DNA of 64,000 bases from Nocardia nova SH22a (lineage in GTDB: Bacteria > Actinomycetota > Actinomycetes > Mycobacteriales > Mycobacteriaceae), in contig NZ_CP006850.1 of the NCBI RefSeq assembly GCF_000523235.1, positions 8,284,533 through 8,348,532 of the forward strand. The letters are read 5' to 3'. Shown piece by piece: positions 26,428 to 35,721 of the stretch (positions are counted from its first letter, which is position 1; every line of letters begins with the position of its first letter). The translations under genes and the position numbers were made by a program. The notes beneath the pieces are model-generated. The model was not told the origin of the DNA. It made no database searches and saw nothing but the letters and a program-made list of their open reading frames with translations.

Positions 26428-27810
26428 ATGGAGGCACCGACAGCGGGCCGACGGCGAATCCCGCCGGTTTCCGGCGAACGGACAGCACCCCGGCGACCAC
26501 GCTGGGCGGCCGTCGACGCGCTGGTGGCCGGAACCGATTTCGAACGCTACTTCCGGCTGCGCCGCGCGCGCGACGGCGACCCCTTCGCCGTCCGATTTCC
26601 CGGATTCGGTTCGGTTTTGTTCACCGGAACTCCCGGCGGCACAAAGGAATTACTCCGCGCCCCGGCGGAAATTCTGCGGCCGCCACAACCGAATCCCATT
26701 GAACCGCTGATCGGATCGGCATCATTGATACTCGCTCGTGATCAACGACATCGTGATGATCGCGCACTTCTCACCCCCGCATTTCATCGAAGTCGAATTA
26801 TGCGGTACGGCAACGTAATTCAAGACAGTGCGCGAACGGAGTTGTCGGGCAGCGGAATCGGGCCCGCATGGCTGCCGGGAACCGTGGTCGACGCGCGGGC
26901 GGCGGCGCGGGCGCTGACCCTCCGGGTGATTCTGAGCCTGATCTTCGGAGCCGACGATCCGGCCCGCCATCGCGACTACGTGGCGGCGGTCGGCGATTTC
27001 CTGACCACCTTCAGCGGGCCGCTCATGCTCGTTCCGGCCTTGCGGCACAGCGCATTCGGGCTTTCCCCCTGGGATCGTTTCGTCCGCGCTCGCCGCCGGC
27101 TCGACGCGCTGCTCGACACCGATATCGCCGCCCGGCGCGCGACCGGCGGTCCCGGCGACGGCGCGCTCGGGGTCCTGTTGAACGCACATCACCCGGACGG
27201 CGATCTGCGCGAACAACTGCGCACCCTTCTTGTGGCCGGTCACGAAACCACGGCGACCGGTCTGGTGTGGGCGCTGTTCCATCTGCACCGCGACGGGCGC
27301 ACCCTGGCCCGGCTGCGCGCCGAACTCGATGCCGCCGGTGACCTCGACCCCGAGGAACTCGCCCGGCTGCCGTATCTCGACGCCGTCTGCCGGGAGACAC
27401 TGCGGCTGCATCCGCCGGTGCCGATCGTGCTGCGGCGGCTGACCGGGCCCTATCGCCTGTGCGGGGTGGATCTGGACGCCGGGGACACGATGGGGATCGC
27501 ACTCCCGCTGCTGCACTCCGATCCCGGCTGCTGGGAGGAGCCCGCCCGGTTCCTGCCGGAGCGGTTCCTCGACCACCGCCGCGGCCCTTTCGAATTCGCG
27601 CCCTACGGTGGCGGGCATCGGCGCTGCCTGGGCGCCGGTCTCGCCGATCTCGAATTGCGGATCGCGCTGGCGACGATCGTCGCCGAAGTCGAGTTGTCGC
27701 TGCAACCGCGCTATCGTCATGGCCGAATCCCGCGTTCGGTACCGCACAACATCGCGACCGGACCCCATCGGGGGATTCGCTTCGGCGTGGAGGGAATCCG
27801 CCACGACTGA
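26428..27810 (+). CDS. Cytochrome P450
   Basis: This 460-residue heme monooxygenase has all P450 hallmarks: oxygen-binding I-helix AGHETTATG, ETLRLHPPVP (ExxR), and heme loop FAPYGGGHRRCLG with the thiolate Cys at about residue 403. The long N-terminus without a membrane anchor marks it as soluble. The overall style (LLVAGHETTA, FAPYGGGHRRCLGAGLADLELRIAL) is like CYP110/CYP4-type bacterial P450s that oxidise fatty acids or terpenes; the substrate is unknown. No ferredoxin gene is adjacent. It may share transcription with the upstream hydrolase. Confidence 0.92.
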   Translation: MEAPTAGRRRIPPVSGERTAPRRPRWAAVDALVAGTDFERYFRLRRARDGDPFAVRFPGFGSVLFTGTPGGTKELLRAPAEILRPPQPNPIEPLIGSASLILARDQRHRDDRALLTPAFHRSRIMRYGNVIQDSARTELSGSGIGPAWLPGTVVDARAAARALTLRVILSLIFGADDPARHRDYVAAVGDFLTTFSGPLMLVPALRHSAFGLSPWDRFVRARRRLDALLDTDIAARRATGGPGDGALGVLLNAHHPDGDLREQLRTLLVAGHETTATGLVWALFHLHRDGRTLARLRAELDAAGDLDPEELARLPYLDAVCRETLRLHPPVPIVLRRLTGPYRLCGVDLDAGDTMGIALPLLHSDPGCWEEPARFLPERFLDHRRGPFEFAPYGGGHRRCLGAGLADLELRIALATIVAEVELSLQPRYRHGRIPRSVPHNIATGPHRGIRFGVEGIRHD

Positions 27811-28116
27811 AGTGATTTGACTCACAATGAGGTTTGCTGGGTATGGTTCGCCGCCACTCGGCGGCCCGTGGAGCCTCGGCTCGACTCGCCGATCCGAGCG
27901 GCGCATTCACGCCATCACAACGGCGTGGCGGACCCGTGGTGACCGATCACACCTCACATCCGAGTAGTTCATAACTGCGCGAACGCAATTGGCCGATGTC
28001 CCCGCGAGATGTAGTAATGGATGCCGGGCCGGGGCCTGAGAGACCACTCGCGCATCCTCGCGTGCGAGTTTTCCGCGCATGTCATGCGCGATTGAAGTTG
28101 GAGAGGACGAACGGCT
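27811..28116. other. Intergenic region upstream of L,D-transpeptidase
   Basis: This stretch of 306 bases holds no gene. A possible promoter, TTGACT at 27817-27822 and TATGGT at 27842-27847, has a long 19-bp spacer, so it is weak. Just before the next gene, GGAGAGGA provides a ribosome binding site. Confidence 0.4.
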
Positions 28117-29031
28117 GTGCGCACCACCACCTGTCGGAAGCGGACCGGTCTGCTCACCCTCGCGGTGACATCACTCGCGGTGACCGCCGCCGGCGCGATC
28201 ACGATGGCACCGGCGACGGCTGCGCCGCTGTGGCCCGGCGGGCCCGAGGTGCCCGGCGCTCCCGCCGTCATCCAGGCGCCCCAGCCGGAGCCCGGCGCCG
28301 CGCCGGTGAAGAACCCGCCGCCGCTGCCGCAGGCGAACTTCGCCGCCCCGAGCATCAGCCCGGGCGACGGCGACACGGTCGGCGTGGCACAGCCGATCAT
28401 CATCAACTTCAAGGAGCCGGTGGGCGATCACGCCGCGGCCGAGAAGGCCATCCGCATCACCTCCAGCAACGCCACCCACGGCCACTTCTACTGGCGCGGT
28501 GACCAGCAGGTGCGCTGGCGGCCGGAGGAGTTCTGGCCCGCCAACTCCGACATCACCGTCGAGGCCGGTGGCACCAAGGTCGGCTACAAGGTCGGCGACG
28601 CGGTGATCACCACCGCCGACGACGCGACCCACACCATCACCATCACCCGCAACGGCGAGGTCATCAAGACCATGCCGACCTCGATGGGCAAGAAGGATCA
28701 CGAGACCCCCAACGGCACCTACTACGTAGGGGAGAAGAACCGGAAGATGATCATGGACTCTTCCACCTACGGGGTCCCGGTCACCGATCCGCAGGGCTAC
28801 AAGCTCGAGGTCGAATACGCCACCCGCCTGTCCAACAGCGGCATCTTCGTCCACGCCGCACCGTGGTCGCTGGCGCAGCAGGGTGTTTCGGACTCCAGCC
28901 ACGGCTGCCTGAACGTCAGCACCGAGGACGCGCAGTGGTTCTTCGACAACGCGCAGAAGGGTGATCCGGTGGTCGTCACCAACTCCACCGGTGATTTCAG
29001 CGCGGGCGACGGAATGGGCGACTGGAGCTGA
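28117..29031 (+). CDS. ldt: L,D-transpeptidase (YkuD, Ig-domain type)
   Basis: This 304-residue envelope enzyme makes 3-3 cross-links in peptidoglycan. A signal peptide ends around TAAP (residue 36), then a Pro-rich linker leads into an Ig-like domain (about 75-165). The YkuD catalytic domain (about 175-290) ends with IFVHAAPW and SDSSHGCLNVS, which hold the catalytic His and Cys. This layout matches mycobacterial LdtMt1/LdtMt2. GTG 28117 is the start. Carbapenems inhibit this family. Confidence 0.93.
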   Translation: MRTTTCRKRTGLLTLAVTSLAVTAAGAITMAPATAAPLWPGGPEVPGAPAVIQAPQPEPGAAPVKNPPPLPQANFAAPSISPGDGDTVGVAQPIIINFKEPVGDHAAAEKAIRITSSNATHGHFYWRGDQQVRWRPEEFWPANSDITVEAGGTKVGYKVGDAVITTADDATHTITITRNGEVIKTMPTSMGKKDHETPNGTYYVGEKNRKMIMDSSTYGVPVTDPQGYKLEVEYATRLSNSGIFVHAAPWSLAQQGVSDSSHGCLNVSTEDAQWFFDNAQKGDPVVVTNSTGDFSAGDGMGDWS

Positions 29032-29130
29032 GCCGCCTCCCCGCGACTCTCGTGGGAGTCGGCTCGGGCGTAGTCGCGCCTGTTCGGTCAATCGCGGGCC
29101 GCGGGGTTCGGCTCGGCATAGGATTCGCGC

Positions 29131-30162
29131 ATGTCCGGGGTGTCGGAAAGTGCGGGGAAAGGCCGTGATACCAGCCGGAAGTTCAGGTCATCGGGTCTCG
29201 GGGTTCGCACGCTGTTCATGCGTGGCGGAAAGAATGCGGCGGTGCAGAGCCGGCCGGAGCGGACGTTGCCGCAGAATCGTGGGCGGCGGCGGCCGTGGTC
29301 GGATTACGGGTTGTTCCTGGTCCTGGTGGTGCCGAATCTGGTGTTGCTCGGGTTGTTCGTCTATCGGCCGCTGATCGACGACATCCGGCTGTCGTTCACC
29401 GACTGGAACCTCGCCGAACCGATGGCGCATTTCATCGGGTTCCGTAACTATCGCGAATGGTGGGGGCGCGACGACACCTGGCAGATCGTCGGAAATACCG
29501 TCGTATTCACGGTTTTCGCAGTCGGCGGCAGTATGGTCCTCGGGCTCGCGCTGGCGCTGCTGCTGGATCGGAAACTGTTCGGCCGCAATGTGGTCCGGTC
29601 GGTGATCTTCGCGCCCTTCGTGATCTCCGGGGCCGCGATCGGAGTGGCCTTCCAGTTCGTCTTCGATCCCGGATTCGGGCTGGTGCAGGATCTGTTGCAC
29701 CGCATCGGCATCGACAATGTCCCGGACTTCTATCAGGATCCGCACTGGGCCCTGTTCATGGTGACGGTCACCTACATCTGGAAGAACCTGGGCTACACCT
29801 TCGTCATCTATCTGGCCGCACTGCAGGGCGTGCAACGGGAATTGCTGGAGGCGGCGGCCATCGACGGCGCGGGGACCTGGACCACCTTCCGCCGGGTGCT
29901 GCTGCCGCAGTTGCGCCCCACGACCTTCTTCCTGTCGATCACCGTCATGCTCAATTCGCTGCAGGTCTTCGACATCATCAATGTCATGACGCGCGGCGGG
30001 CCATTGGGCACCGGCACGACCACGATGGTCTACCAGGTCTACGACGAGACCTTCCGCAACTTCCGGGCCGGATACGGGGCGACGGTCGCCACCGTCATGT
30101 TCGTGGTGCTGCTGATCATCACGCTGGTTCAGGTACGGGTGATGGATCGAGACGAACGATGA
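29131..30162 (+). CDS. ugpA: Glycerophosphodiester ABC transporter permease UgpA
   Basis: This 343-residue permease has six membrane helices and a MalF-type cytoplasmic EAA loop, LLEAAAIDGAGTWTTFRRVLLPQLRP. Long identical stretches with remembered M. tuberculosis UgpA (VFAPFVISGAA-like, DFYQDPHWALFMVTVTY, SLQVFDIINVMTRGGP) support the name. ATG 29131 is the listed start, with AGGA seven bases upstream; this leaves a 60-residue basic N-terminal extension, so ATG 29218 is possible. The stop overlaps ugpE (ATGA). Confidence 0.85.
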   Translation: MSGVSESAGKGRDTSRKFRSSGLGVRTLFMRGGKNAAVQSRPERTLPQNRGRRRPWSDYGLFLVLVVPNLVLLGLFVYRPLIDDIRLSFTDWNLAEPMAHFIGFRNYREWWGRDDTWQIVGNTVVFTVFAVGGSMVLGLALALLLDRKLFGRNVVRSVIFAPFVISGAAIGVAFQFVFDPGFGLVQDLLHRIGIDNVPDFYQDPHWALFMVTVTYIWKNLGYTFVIYLAALQGVQRELLEAAAIDGAGTWTTFRRVLLPQLRPTTFFLSITVMLNSLQVFDIINVMTRGGPLGTGTTTMVYQVYDETFRNFRAGYGATVATVMFVVLLIITLVQVRVMDRDER

Positions 30163-31007
30163 ACTCCACCTTCCGCCGACGGCAGCTGCTCGCAACGGTT
30201 TTCGGCTATGCCGCGATGATCTGCGTGCTCATTCTGGTCGGTGTCCCGCTGTTCTGGATTCTGATCACCTCGTTCAAGGCGCGTCCCGACATCTACACCC
30301 AGCCCGCGGTGTGGTGGCCGCACAGCTGGCATCCGGAGAACTATCACGAGGCCACCACGACACTGCCGTTCTGGGCCTTCCTGCGCAATTCGGTCATCGT
30401 CACCGCCGTGGTCGCGGCCGTGAAATTCGCGCTCGGGATCTTCAGCGCCTACGGCCTGGTCTTCCTGCGGTTCCCCGGGAAGACGGTGATATTCCTGGTG
30501 ATCATCGCGGCGCTGATGATCCCGAATCAGATCACGGTGATCTCCAACTACGCGCTCATCGCGCAATGGGGATGGCGGAACACCCTGCAGGGCATCATCA
30601 TTCCGCTATGCGGGGTGGCGTTCGGGACGTTCCTCATGCGCAATCATTTTCTGTCGCTGCCCGTTTCGGTGATCGAGGCGGCGCGGATCGACGGCGCCAA
30701 CTGGTGGCAGTTGCTGATGCGGGTGGTGCTGCCGATGTCGGGGCCCACGATGGTGGCGTTCGCGGTGATCACACTGGTCAACGAGTGGAACGAGTATCTG
30801 TGGCCGTTCCTCATGGCCGACGATTCGAGTGTCGCCACCCTGCCGGTCGGACTGACGCTGCTGCAGAACACGGAGAATCCGAGCGTCACCAACTGGGGCC
30901 CGGTGATGGCCGGAACCCTGCTGACCATGGTGCCGATCCTGGTGGTGTTCCTGATCCTGCAGCGCCACATGATCAAGGGCCTGACCAGCGGCGCGGTCAA
31001 GGGATGA
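30159..31007 (+). CDS. ugpE: Glycerophosphodiester ABC transporter permease UgpE
   Basis: This 282-residue partner permease has six helices and the EAA loop VIEAARIDGANWWQLLMRVVLPMSGP. It starts at ATG 30159, overlapping the ugpA stop, and ends overlapping the ATG at 31004. UgpA and UgpE form the membrane channel for glycerophosphocholine-type substrates in mycobacteria. The substrate here is inferred from the neighbour UgpB. Confidence 0.88.
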   Translation: MNSTFRRRQLLATVFGYAAMICVLILVGVPLFWILITSFKARPDIYTQPAVWWPHSWHPENYHEATTTLPFWAFLRNSVIVTAVVAAVKFALGIFSAYGLVFLRFPGKTVIFLVIIAALMIPNQITVISNYALIAQWGWRNTLQGIIIPLCGVAFGTFLMRNHFLSLPVSVIEAARIDGANWWQLLMRVVLPMSGPTMVAFAVITLVNEWNEYLWPFLMADDSSVATLPVGLTLLQNTENPSVTNWGPVMAGTLLTMVPILVVFLILQRHMIKGLTSGAVKG

Positions 31008-31024
31008 GCCGCGAGGAGTATGCC

Positions 31025-32332
31025 GTGACCCGAGTTGCCCTGTCCCGTCGTGGATTCCTCACCGCCGCGGCCGGACTGACGGTGTCGGCCTGCGCCGGGA
31101 TGGGTGCCCGCGGCGAGGTCGAGGGTGATCCGAACACCATCGTGTTCTGGTCCAATCATCCGGGTACGTCGAAGAAGCAGGAGCTGGAACTGATCGACCG
31201 GTTCCGGCGGCAACATCCGGAACTGACCGTGAAACTCGTGGACGCGGGCCGCAATTACGAAGAGGTGGCGCAGAAGTTCAACGCGGCACTCACCGGTGGT
31301 GCGTTACCGGATGTGGTTGTGCTGTCGGATGTCTGGTGGTTCAACTACGCGCTCAACAAGGCCATCGACCCCCTCGACGCGGAGATCGCGGCGACCGGGG
31401 TGCCGCTGAACGACTACGTCGACTCCTTCGTCGAGGACTATCGCTTCGACGGCAAGGTCTGGGCGTTGCCCTACGCCCGATCCACCCAGATCTTCTGCTA
31501 CAACCGCGGATTGTGGTCGCGTGCCGGACTTCCCGATCGCGGGCCGCAGTCCTGGCAGGAATTCGACGACTGGGGTCCGGAACTCCAGCGCGCCATCGGC
31601 CCCGGTAAATGGGCGCACGGATGGGGCGATGCGAAGAACTATCTGGCCTGGACCTTTCAGGGTCCGAACTGGACCTTCGGCGGCGCCTACTCCGACGAGT
31701 GGACATTGAAGTTCTCCGATCCACACACGGTCGATGCCGGGAACTTCCTGCGGGAGTCGATCAATCGCAAGGGCTACGCGAGTATCCGGCCCTCGCTCGC
31801 GGTCGATTTCGGCACCGGCCTGGTGGGATCGGCCATCACCTCCACCGGCGATATCAAGGGGATCGCCGCGAACGCGGCGGGCCGAATGGATTTCGCGACG
31901 GCCTTCCTGCCGCATCCGAACGGTCCCGGATGTACCACCGGCGGCGCGGGTCTGGCGATACCGGCCCGAATCTCCGCGCGCCGCAAGGAGAATGCGCTGC
32001 GCTTCATCGAGTTCATCACCAATCCCGGCAATACCGCCTACTTCTCGCAGGCCACGGGATACATCCCGGTGCGAAGGTCCGCCCTCACCGAACCGTCGGA
32101 ACAACAGTTCCTGGCGGGCAACCACAACTTCGCCACCGCGATCGACCAACTGCCGTTCACCCGATCCCAGGACTACGCGCGGGTGTTCCTGCCCGGCGCC
32201 GATCAGATCATCGGCACCGGGCTCGAACAGATCGGGCTGCGCGACCGCGAGGTGACCGCGGCGTTCGCCGATATCACCTCGCGGCTGCAGAGCATCTACA
32301 ACCGGCAGGTCGGCCCGAAACTGCCGCGGTAG
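31025..32332 (+). CDS. ugpB: Glycerophosphodiester-binding lipoprotein UgpB
   Basis: This 435-residue solute-binding protein has a Tat-type lipoprotein signal: twin-arginine SRRGFL, hydrophobic core, lipobox VSAC near residue 21. The mature part follows M. tuberculosis UgpB closely (VDAGRNYEEVAQKFNAAL, FQGPNWTFGGAYSDEWTL, TGGAGLAIPA, YFSQATGYIPVRRSA). M. tuberculosis UgpB binds glycerophosphocholine. GTG 31025 is preferred to ATG 31004 because GAGGAG is six bases upstream. No ugpC ATPase follows; the next gene is convergent with no gap. Confidence 0.88.
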   Translation: MTRVALSRRGFLTAAAGLTVSACAGMGARGEVEGDPNTIVFWSNHPGTSKKQELELIDRFRRQHPELTVKLVDAGRNYEEVAQKFNAALTGGALPDVVVLSDVWWFNYALNKAIDPLDAEIAATGVPLNDYVDSFVEDYRFDGKVWALPYARSTQIFCYNRGLWSRAGLPDRGPQSWQEFDDWGPELQRAIGPGKWAHGWGDAKNYLAWTFQGPNWTFGGAYSDEWTLKFSDPHTVDAGNFLRESINRKGYASIRPSLAVDFGTGLVGSAITSTGDIKGIAANAAGRMDFATAFLPHPNGPGCTTGGAGLAIPARISARRKENALRFIEFITNPGNTAYFSQATGYIPVRRSALTEPSEQQFLAGNHNFATAIDQLPFTRSQDYARVFLPGADQIIGTGLEQIGLRDREVTAAFADITSRLQSIYNRQVGPKLPR

Positions 32333-34321
32333 CTACCAGATCCGCACTCGTTCGGCCGGTTCCAGATACAGCGCGTCGCCGGGTTCGACCTCGAACGCCT
32401 CGTGGAATCCGTCCAGATTGCGCACCACACCGTTGCAGCGGAATTCCGGCGGCGAATGCGGATCGGTCGCCAACCGGCGCAGGGCCTCCTCGTCGCGCGC
32501 CTTGGTCCGCCAGACCTGTGCCCAGCCGAAGAAGACCCGCTGCAATCCGGTGAGCCCGTCGATCACCGGCGCCTCGGCATCACCGAGGGCGATCTTGTAC
32601 GCCTCCAGGGTGATCGAGAGCCCGCCCAGATCGCCGATGTTCTCACCGATCGTGAACTCGCCGTTGACCGTGTGGCCGGGCAGCGCCTTGGGTTCGAACC
32701 CGTTGTACTGATCGATCAGAGCCTTTGTGCGCTTGCCGAATTCGGTCCGATCGCTGTCGGTCCACCAGTCGACCATATTGCCGTCGCCGTCGTACTTGCT
32801 GCCCTGATCGTCGAAACCGTGGCCGATCTCGTGCCCGATCACCGCGCCGATACCGCCGTAGTTCGCGGCGTCGTCGGCGTTCATGTCGAAGAACGGCGGC
32901 TGCAGGATCGCGGCCGGGAAGACGATCTCGTTCATCCCGGGGTTGTAGTAGGCGTTGACGGTCTGCGGGGTCATGAACCATTCGCCCCGGTCCACCGGAC
33001 CGCCCAGCTTGCCGAGATCCCGATCGTGGTCGGCGGCGTATCCGCTGCGGTAGTTGCCGACGAGATCGGCCGGGTCGACCTGCACCGCGGAGTAGTCACG
33101 CCAGGTGTCGGGATAGCCGATCTTCGGGGTGAAGCGGTCCAGTTTGGCCAGCGCCGCCTTGCGGGTCTGCGGGCTCATCCACTCCAGATCGGTGATGTTG
33201 CGGCGGTACGCCTCGATCAGATTGGCGACCAGTTCCTGCATCCGCTGCTTCGCCTCGGGCGGGAAGTGTTCGGCCACATAGAGTTTGGCCACCGCCTCAC
33301 CGAGCAGATCCTGCACCAGCGATACCGCGCGCTTCCAGCGCTCCCGGTTCTCCTGGGCTCCGGTGAGCGTGCGGCCGTAGAAATCGAAGTTCTCCTCGAC
33401 CACCGCGGCGGTCAGGAACGGCGCACGCGACCGCAGTACCCGCCAGCTCGCCCAGGCCTGCCAGTCCTCGAGGGATTCGGAATCCCACAGCCGCGCGAAG
33501 GTGCCGGCGTAATCGGGCTGGCGCACAACCACTTCCGCCAGCGCCTCCGCGCCCGTGCTGTCGATTCCCTCGGCGAGGGCGTCGGCCCAGCCGTTCCAGT
33601 CGAATCCGGGGTTCGCGGCGGCGAGATCGGCGAAAGTGGTGAGGTTGTAGCTCAATTCGGCATCCCGGCGCCGCACCACATCCCAGTGGCCGGCCGCCAG
33701 TTTGCGCTCGAGTTCGAAAACCCGCTGCGGGTCGGCGTCGACGGCGGCGAGTTCGAACATGCGCCGCATATGTTCGACGTACTTGGTGCGGATCTCCTCG
33801 TATTCGTCATTGCGGTAATACGATTCGTCGGGCAGGCCGATTCCGGACTGGGTGAGGTTCACCAGATAGCGCTGCGAATTCTTGTCGTCGGTGTCGACGA
33901 AGACACCCACGGCGCCGCCCACGCCCGTGCGCTGCAAGCGGCCCAGCAGGGCGGCGAGCGCGGTGCGGTCGGATGCCTCGCGCACCGCCGCCAATTCCGC
34001 GGCGATGGGCGTGAGCGCGGCCGCCTCGACGGCCTCGGCATCCATGAAGCTGTTGTAGAGGTCGCCGATCTTGCGGGCCTCCTCGGCATCGGGCACGTCG
34101 GCCCGGGTACCGGCGGCCAACTGCTGGATGATCTCCTTGACATCCAGTTCGGCCTGGTCGTAGAGGGTGCGGAAGGCGCCGTCCACCGCACGGTCGGCCG
34201 GAATCTCGTAGGTGTCCAGCCATTTGCCGTTGACGTGCGCGAACAGGTCGTCCTGGACCCGCACAGCGTCGTCGCGATAGGTCAGATCGATGCCCGAGGG
34301 AGTCGTCACGTCGAAAGTCAC
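32333..34321 (-). CDS. zmp1: M13-family zinc metallopeptidase (Zmp1)
   Basis: This 662-residue endopeptidase is of the neprilysin family. The zinc site HEIGHGFDDQG is near residue 495 and the third ligand is in GENIGDLGG. NAYYNPGMNEIVFPAAILQ and the C-terminal RVRIW match M. tuberculosis Zmp1, which is 663 residues long. There is no signal peptide, as in Zmp1, which is nonetheless found outside the cell. GTG 34321 is taken as the start to match that length; GGAGG is close to it. The stop abuts the ugpB stop. Confidence 0.93.
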   Translation of the reverse strand: MTFDVTTPSGIDLTYRDDAVRVQDDLFAHVNGKWLDTYEIPADRAVDGAFRTLYDQAELDVKEIIQQLAAGTRADVPDAEEARKIGDLYNSFMDAEAVEAAALTPIAAELAAVREASDRTALAALLGRLQRTGVGGAVGVFVDTDDKNSQRYLVNLTQSGIGLPDESYYRNDEYEEIRTKYVEHMRRMFELAAVDADPQRVFELERKLAAGHWDVVRRRDAELSYNLTTFADLAAANPGFDWNGWADALAEGIDSTGAEALAEVVVRQPDYAGTFARLWDSESLEDWQAWASWRVLRSRAPFLTAAVVEENFDFYGRTLTGAQENRERWKRAVSLVQDLLGEAVAKLYVAEHFPPEAKQRMQELVANLIEAYRRNITDLEWMSPQTRKAALAKLDRFTPKIGYPDTWRDYSAVQVDPADLVGNYRSGYAADHDRDLGKLGGPVDRGEWFMTPQTVNAYYNPGMNEIVFPAAILQPPFFDMNADDAANYGGIGAVIGHEIGHGFDDQGSKYDGDGNMVDWWTDSDRTEFGKRTKALIDQYNGFEPKALPGHTVNGEFTIGENIGDLGGLSITLEAYKIALGDAEAPVIDGLTGLQRVFFGWAQVWRTKARDEEALRRLATDPHSPPEFRCNGVVRNLDGFHEAFEVEPGDALYLEPAERVRIW

Positions 34322-34370
34322 GACCTCCAGTATGCCGACGATGCCGATCCGCCGCCGGAGACCGCCCGGC

Positions 34371-34751
34371 TCAGTCGGTTGCCACCGGGACGCGGTCGAA
34401 CTCACCGTCGCGGGCGCCGGCGACGAACGCCGCCCATTCCCCGGCGGTGAATCGCAGTTCGACGGTGCGGTGCCGCAGTATCGTGCCGCCGTCCCGATCC
34501 GGCCGGGTCCGCAACTGCGCGCGGTCCGCGCGGCCGGTCACCACGGCCAGGAATTCCATCCAGATTCGCGCGTCGACGGTGATGACGGGCTCCCGCTCGG
34601 ACCTGTTCGCCGGATCGCGACGATATTTACTGTCACGAATCGATACCGCGGCGCCGTCGAATCGCACCTCGACACATTGATTGCCGTTGTTGGTCCGCGT
34701 CGATGTGAACCAGGGTTCGACTTCCGGGGAATACCTCTCGGGGGCAGGCAT
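34371..34751 (-). CDS. DUF397 domain protein
   Basis: This 126-residue protein has the DUF397 signature at WFTSTRTNNGNQCVEVRFDGAAVSIRDSKYRRDP and again, in degenerate form, near FTAGEWAAFVAGARDGEFD. DUF397 proteins pair with XRE/DUF5753 regulators in many actinobacteria. Function is unknown; in some cases they modulate the regulator. It starts 10 bases after the stop of the XRE/DUF5753 gene, so the two form an operon. Confidence 0.85.
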   Translation of the reverse strand: MPAPERYSPEVEPWFTSTRTNNGNQCVEVRFDGAAVSIRDSKYRRDPANRSEREPVITVDARIWMEFLAVVTGRADRAQLRTRPDRDGGTILRHRTVELRFTAGEWAAFVAGARDGEFDRVPVATD

Positions 34752-34761
34752 GGGCGGGAGT

Positions 34762-35604
34762 TTACACACCGAGATATTTCTCGATCAGCGCCAATGACTC
34801 TGTGCGACTGAGGGATTGATCGAGCGCGCGCACATATGCGAACGCAAGATCGCGAACTTGATCGTGATTGTCGACCGGACCGCCGAACACCGCACTCTCG
34901 GCCCAGCCGAAGGTGGGCAGATATCCGGGGAAATCGAGCAGGTGGAAACTGGCCCCGCCGAGAATCGCGGCGGTGGCGGTGAACGGAATCACCCGGATTT
35001 CGACATTGGGCCGGGCGTGCAGGAGTCCGGACAGATATTCCAATTGGGTGCGCAGCACCTGCGGGCCGCCGATCTGCTGCACCAGGGTGGCCTCGCCGAC
35101 GACGGCGGTCACCTCGGCCGGATCCGGTCCGTGCAACCGGCCCCGCCGCCGCATCCGCACCGCCACCAGCTGTTCCACCTGTGCCGGGCGGATCATGACA
35201 TCGGCGCTGATCAGCGCGCGAGCGTAGGCCTCGGTCTGCAGCAGTCCGGGTATCACGAGACTGTCGTAGCTGCGGATGCTCTGCGCGCCGTGCTCCATTC
35301 CGTAGTAGCGCTGCAGCTCAGGGCCGATCAGTGCCGATTTCGCCCACCAGCCGCGTTCCTTACCGGCGGCCAGCAGCTCGAGTAGTTCGGCGCGCTCCTC
35401 GGCCGGCACCTCCAGCTGATCCAGAACGGGCCCGATCGTCCGGCCGGTCAGCATCCGGCGGCCCTTCTCCACATGTGACCAATTGGCCGGGGTGAATCCC
35501 ACCGCGCGGGCGAATCCGGCGGAATCGAAGCCACGCGACTCACGCAATTCGCGCAGTCGGAGAACAAGTTCCCACCGCGCGACGACCGGCGACGTTGGTG
35601 CCAT
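34762..35604 (-). CDS. XRE-family regulator with DUF5753
   Basis: This 280-residue regulator begins with a helix-turn-helix (about 10-65, LRELRESRGFDSAGFARAVGFTPANWSHVEKGRR). The C-terminal DUF5753 domain (about 95-275) is clear from YDSLVIPGLLQTEAYARALI, RMRRRGRL and VIPFTA. It forms an operon with the DUF397 gene. A divergent gene starts 117 bases away, so this regulator may control both sides. Confidence 0.88.
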   Translation of the reverse strand: MAPTSPVVARWELVLRLRELRESRGFDSAGFARAVGFTPANWSHVEKGRRMLTGRTIGPVLDQLEVPAEERAELLELLAAGKERGWWAKSALIGPELQRYYGMEHGAQSIRSYDSLVIPGLLQTEAYARALISADVMIRPAQVEQLVAVRMRRRGRLHGPDPAEVTAVVGEATLVQQIGGPQVLRTQLEYLSGLLHARPNVEIRVIPFTATAAILGGASFHLLDFPGYLPTFGWAESAVFGGPVDNHDQVRDLAFAYVRALDQSLSRTESLALIEKYLGV

Positions 35605-35647
35605 GCGCGCCGATGCTACGCCCGCCGACTCGAGACCGTGTTGACTA

Positions 35648-35676
35648 TTGTCATTTCAACCGAGCGGCGATACGGT
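35648..35676 (+). promoter_or_regulatory. Promoter of divergent plus-strand gene
   Basis: TTGTCA at 35648-35653 and TACGGT at 35671-35676 are spaced 17 bp, a sigma-70-type promoter. It directs transcription to the gene at 35722 and lies in the divergent region shared with the XRE/DUF5753 gene. Confidence 0.45.
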
Positions 35677-35721
35677 CTGTGCATCGGTGGCACTGCACTC
35701 GACGACGAGACGAGGTTCGCC

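Noticed and set aside
31004..31024. Upstream ATG as ugpB start, overlapping the ugpE stop
   Set aside because: Possible by overlap, but the GTG at 31025 has a correctly spaced GAGGAG and gives a cleaner Tat signal; kept as an alternative.
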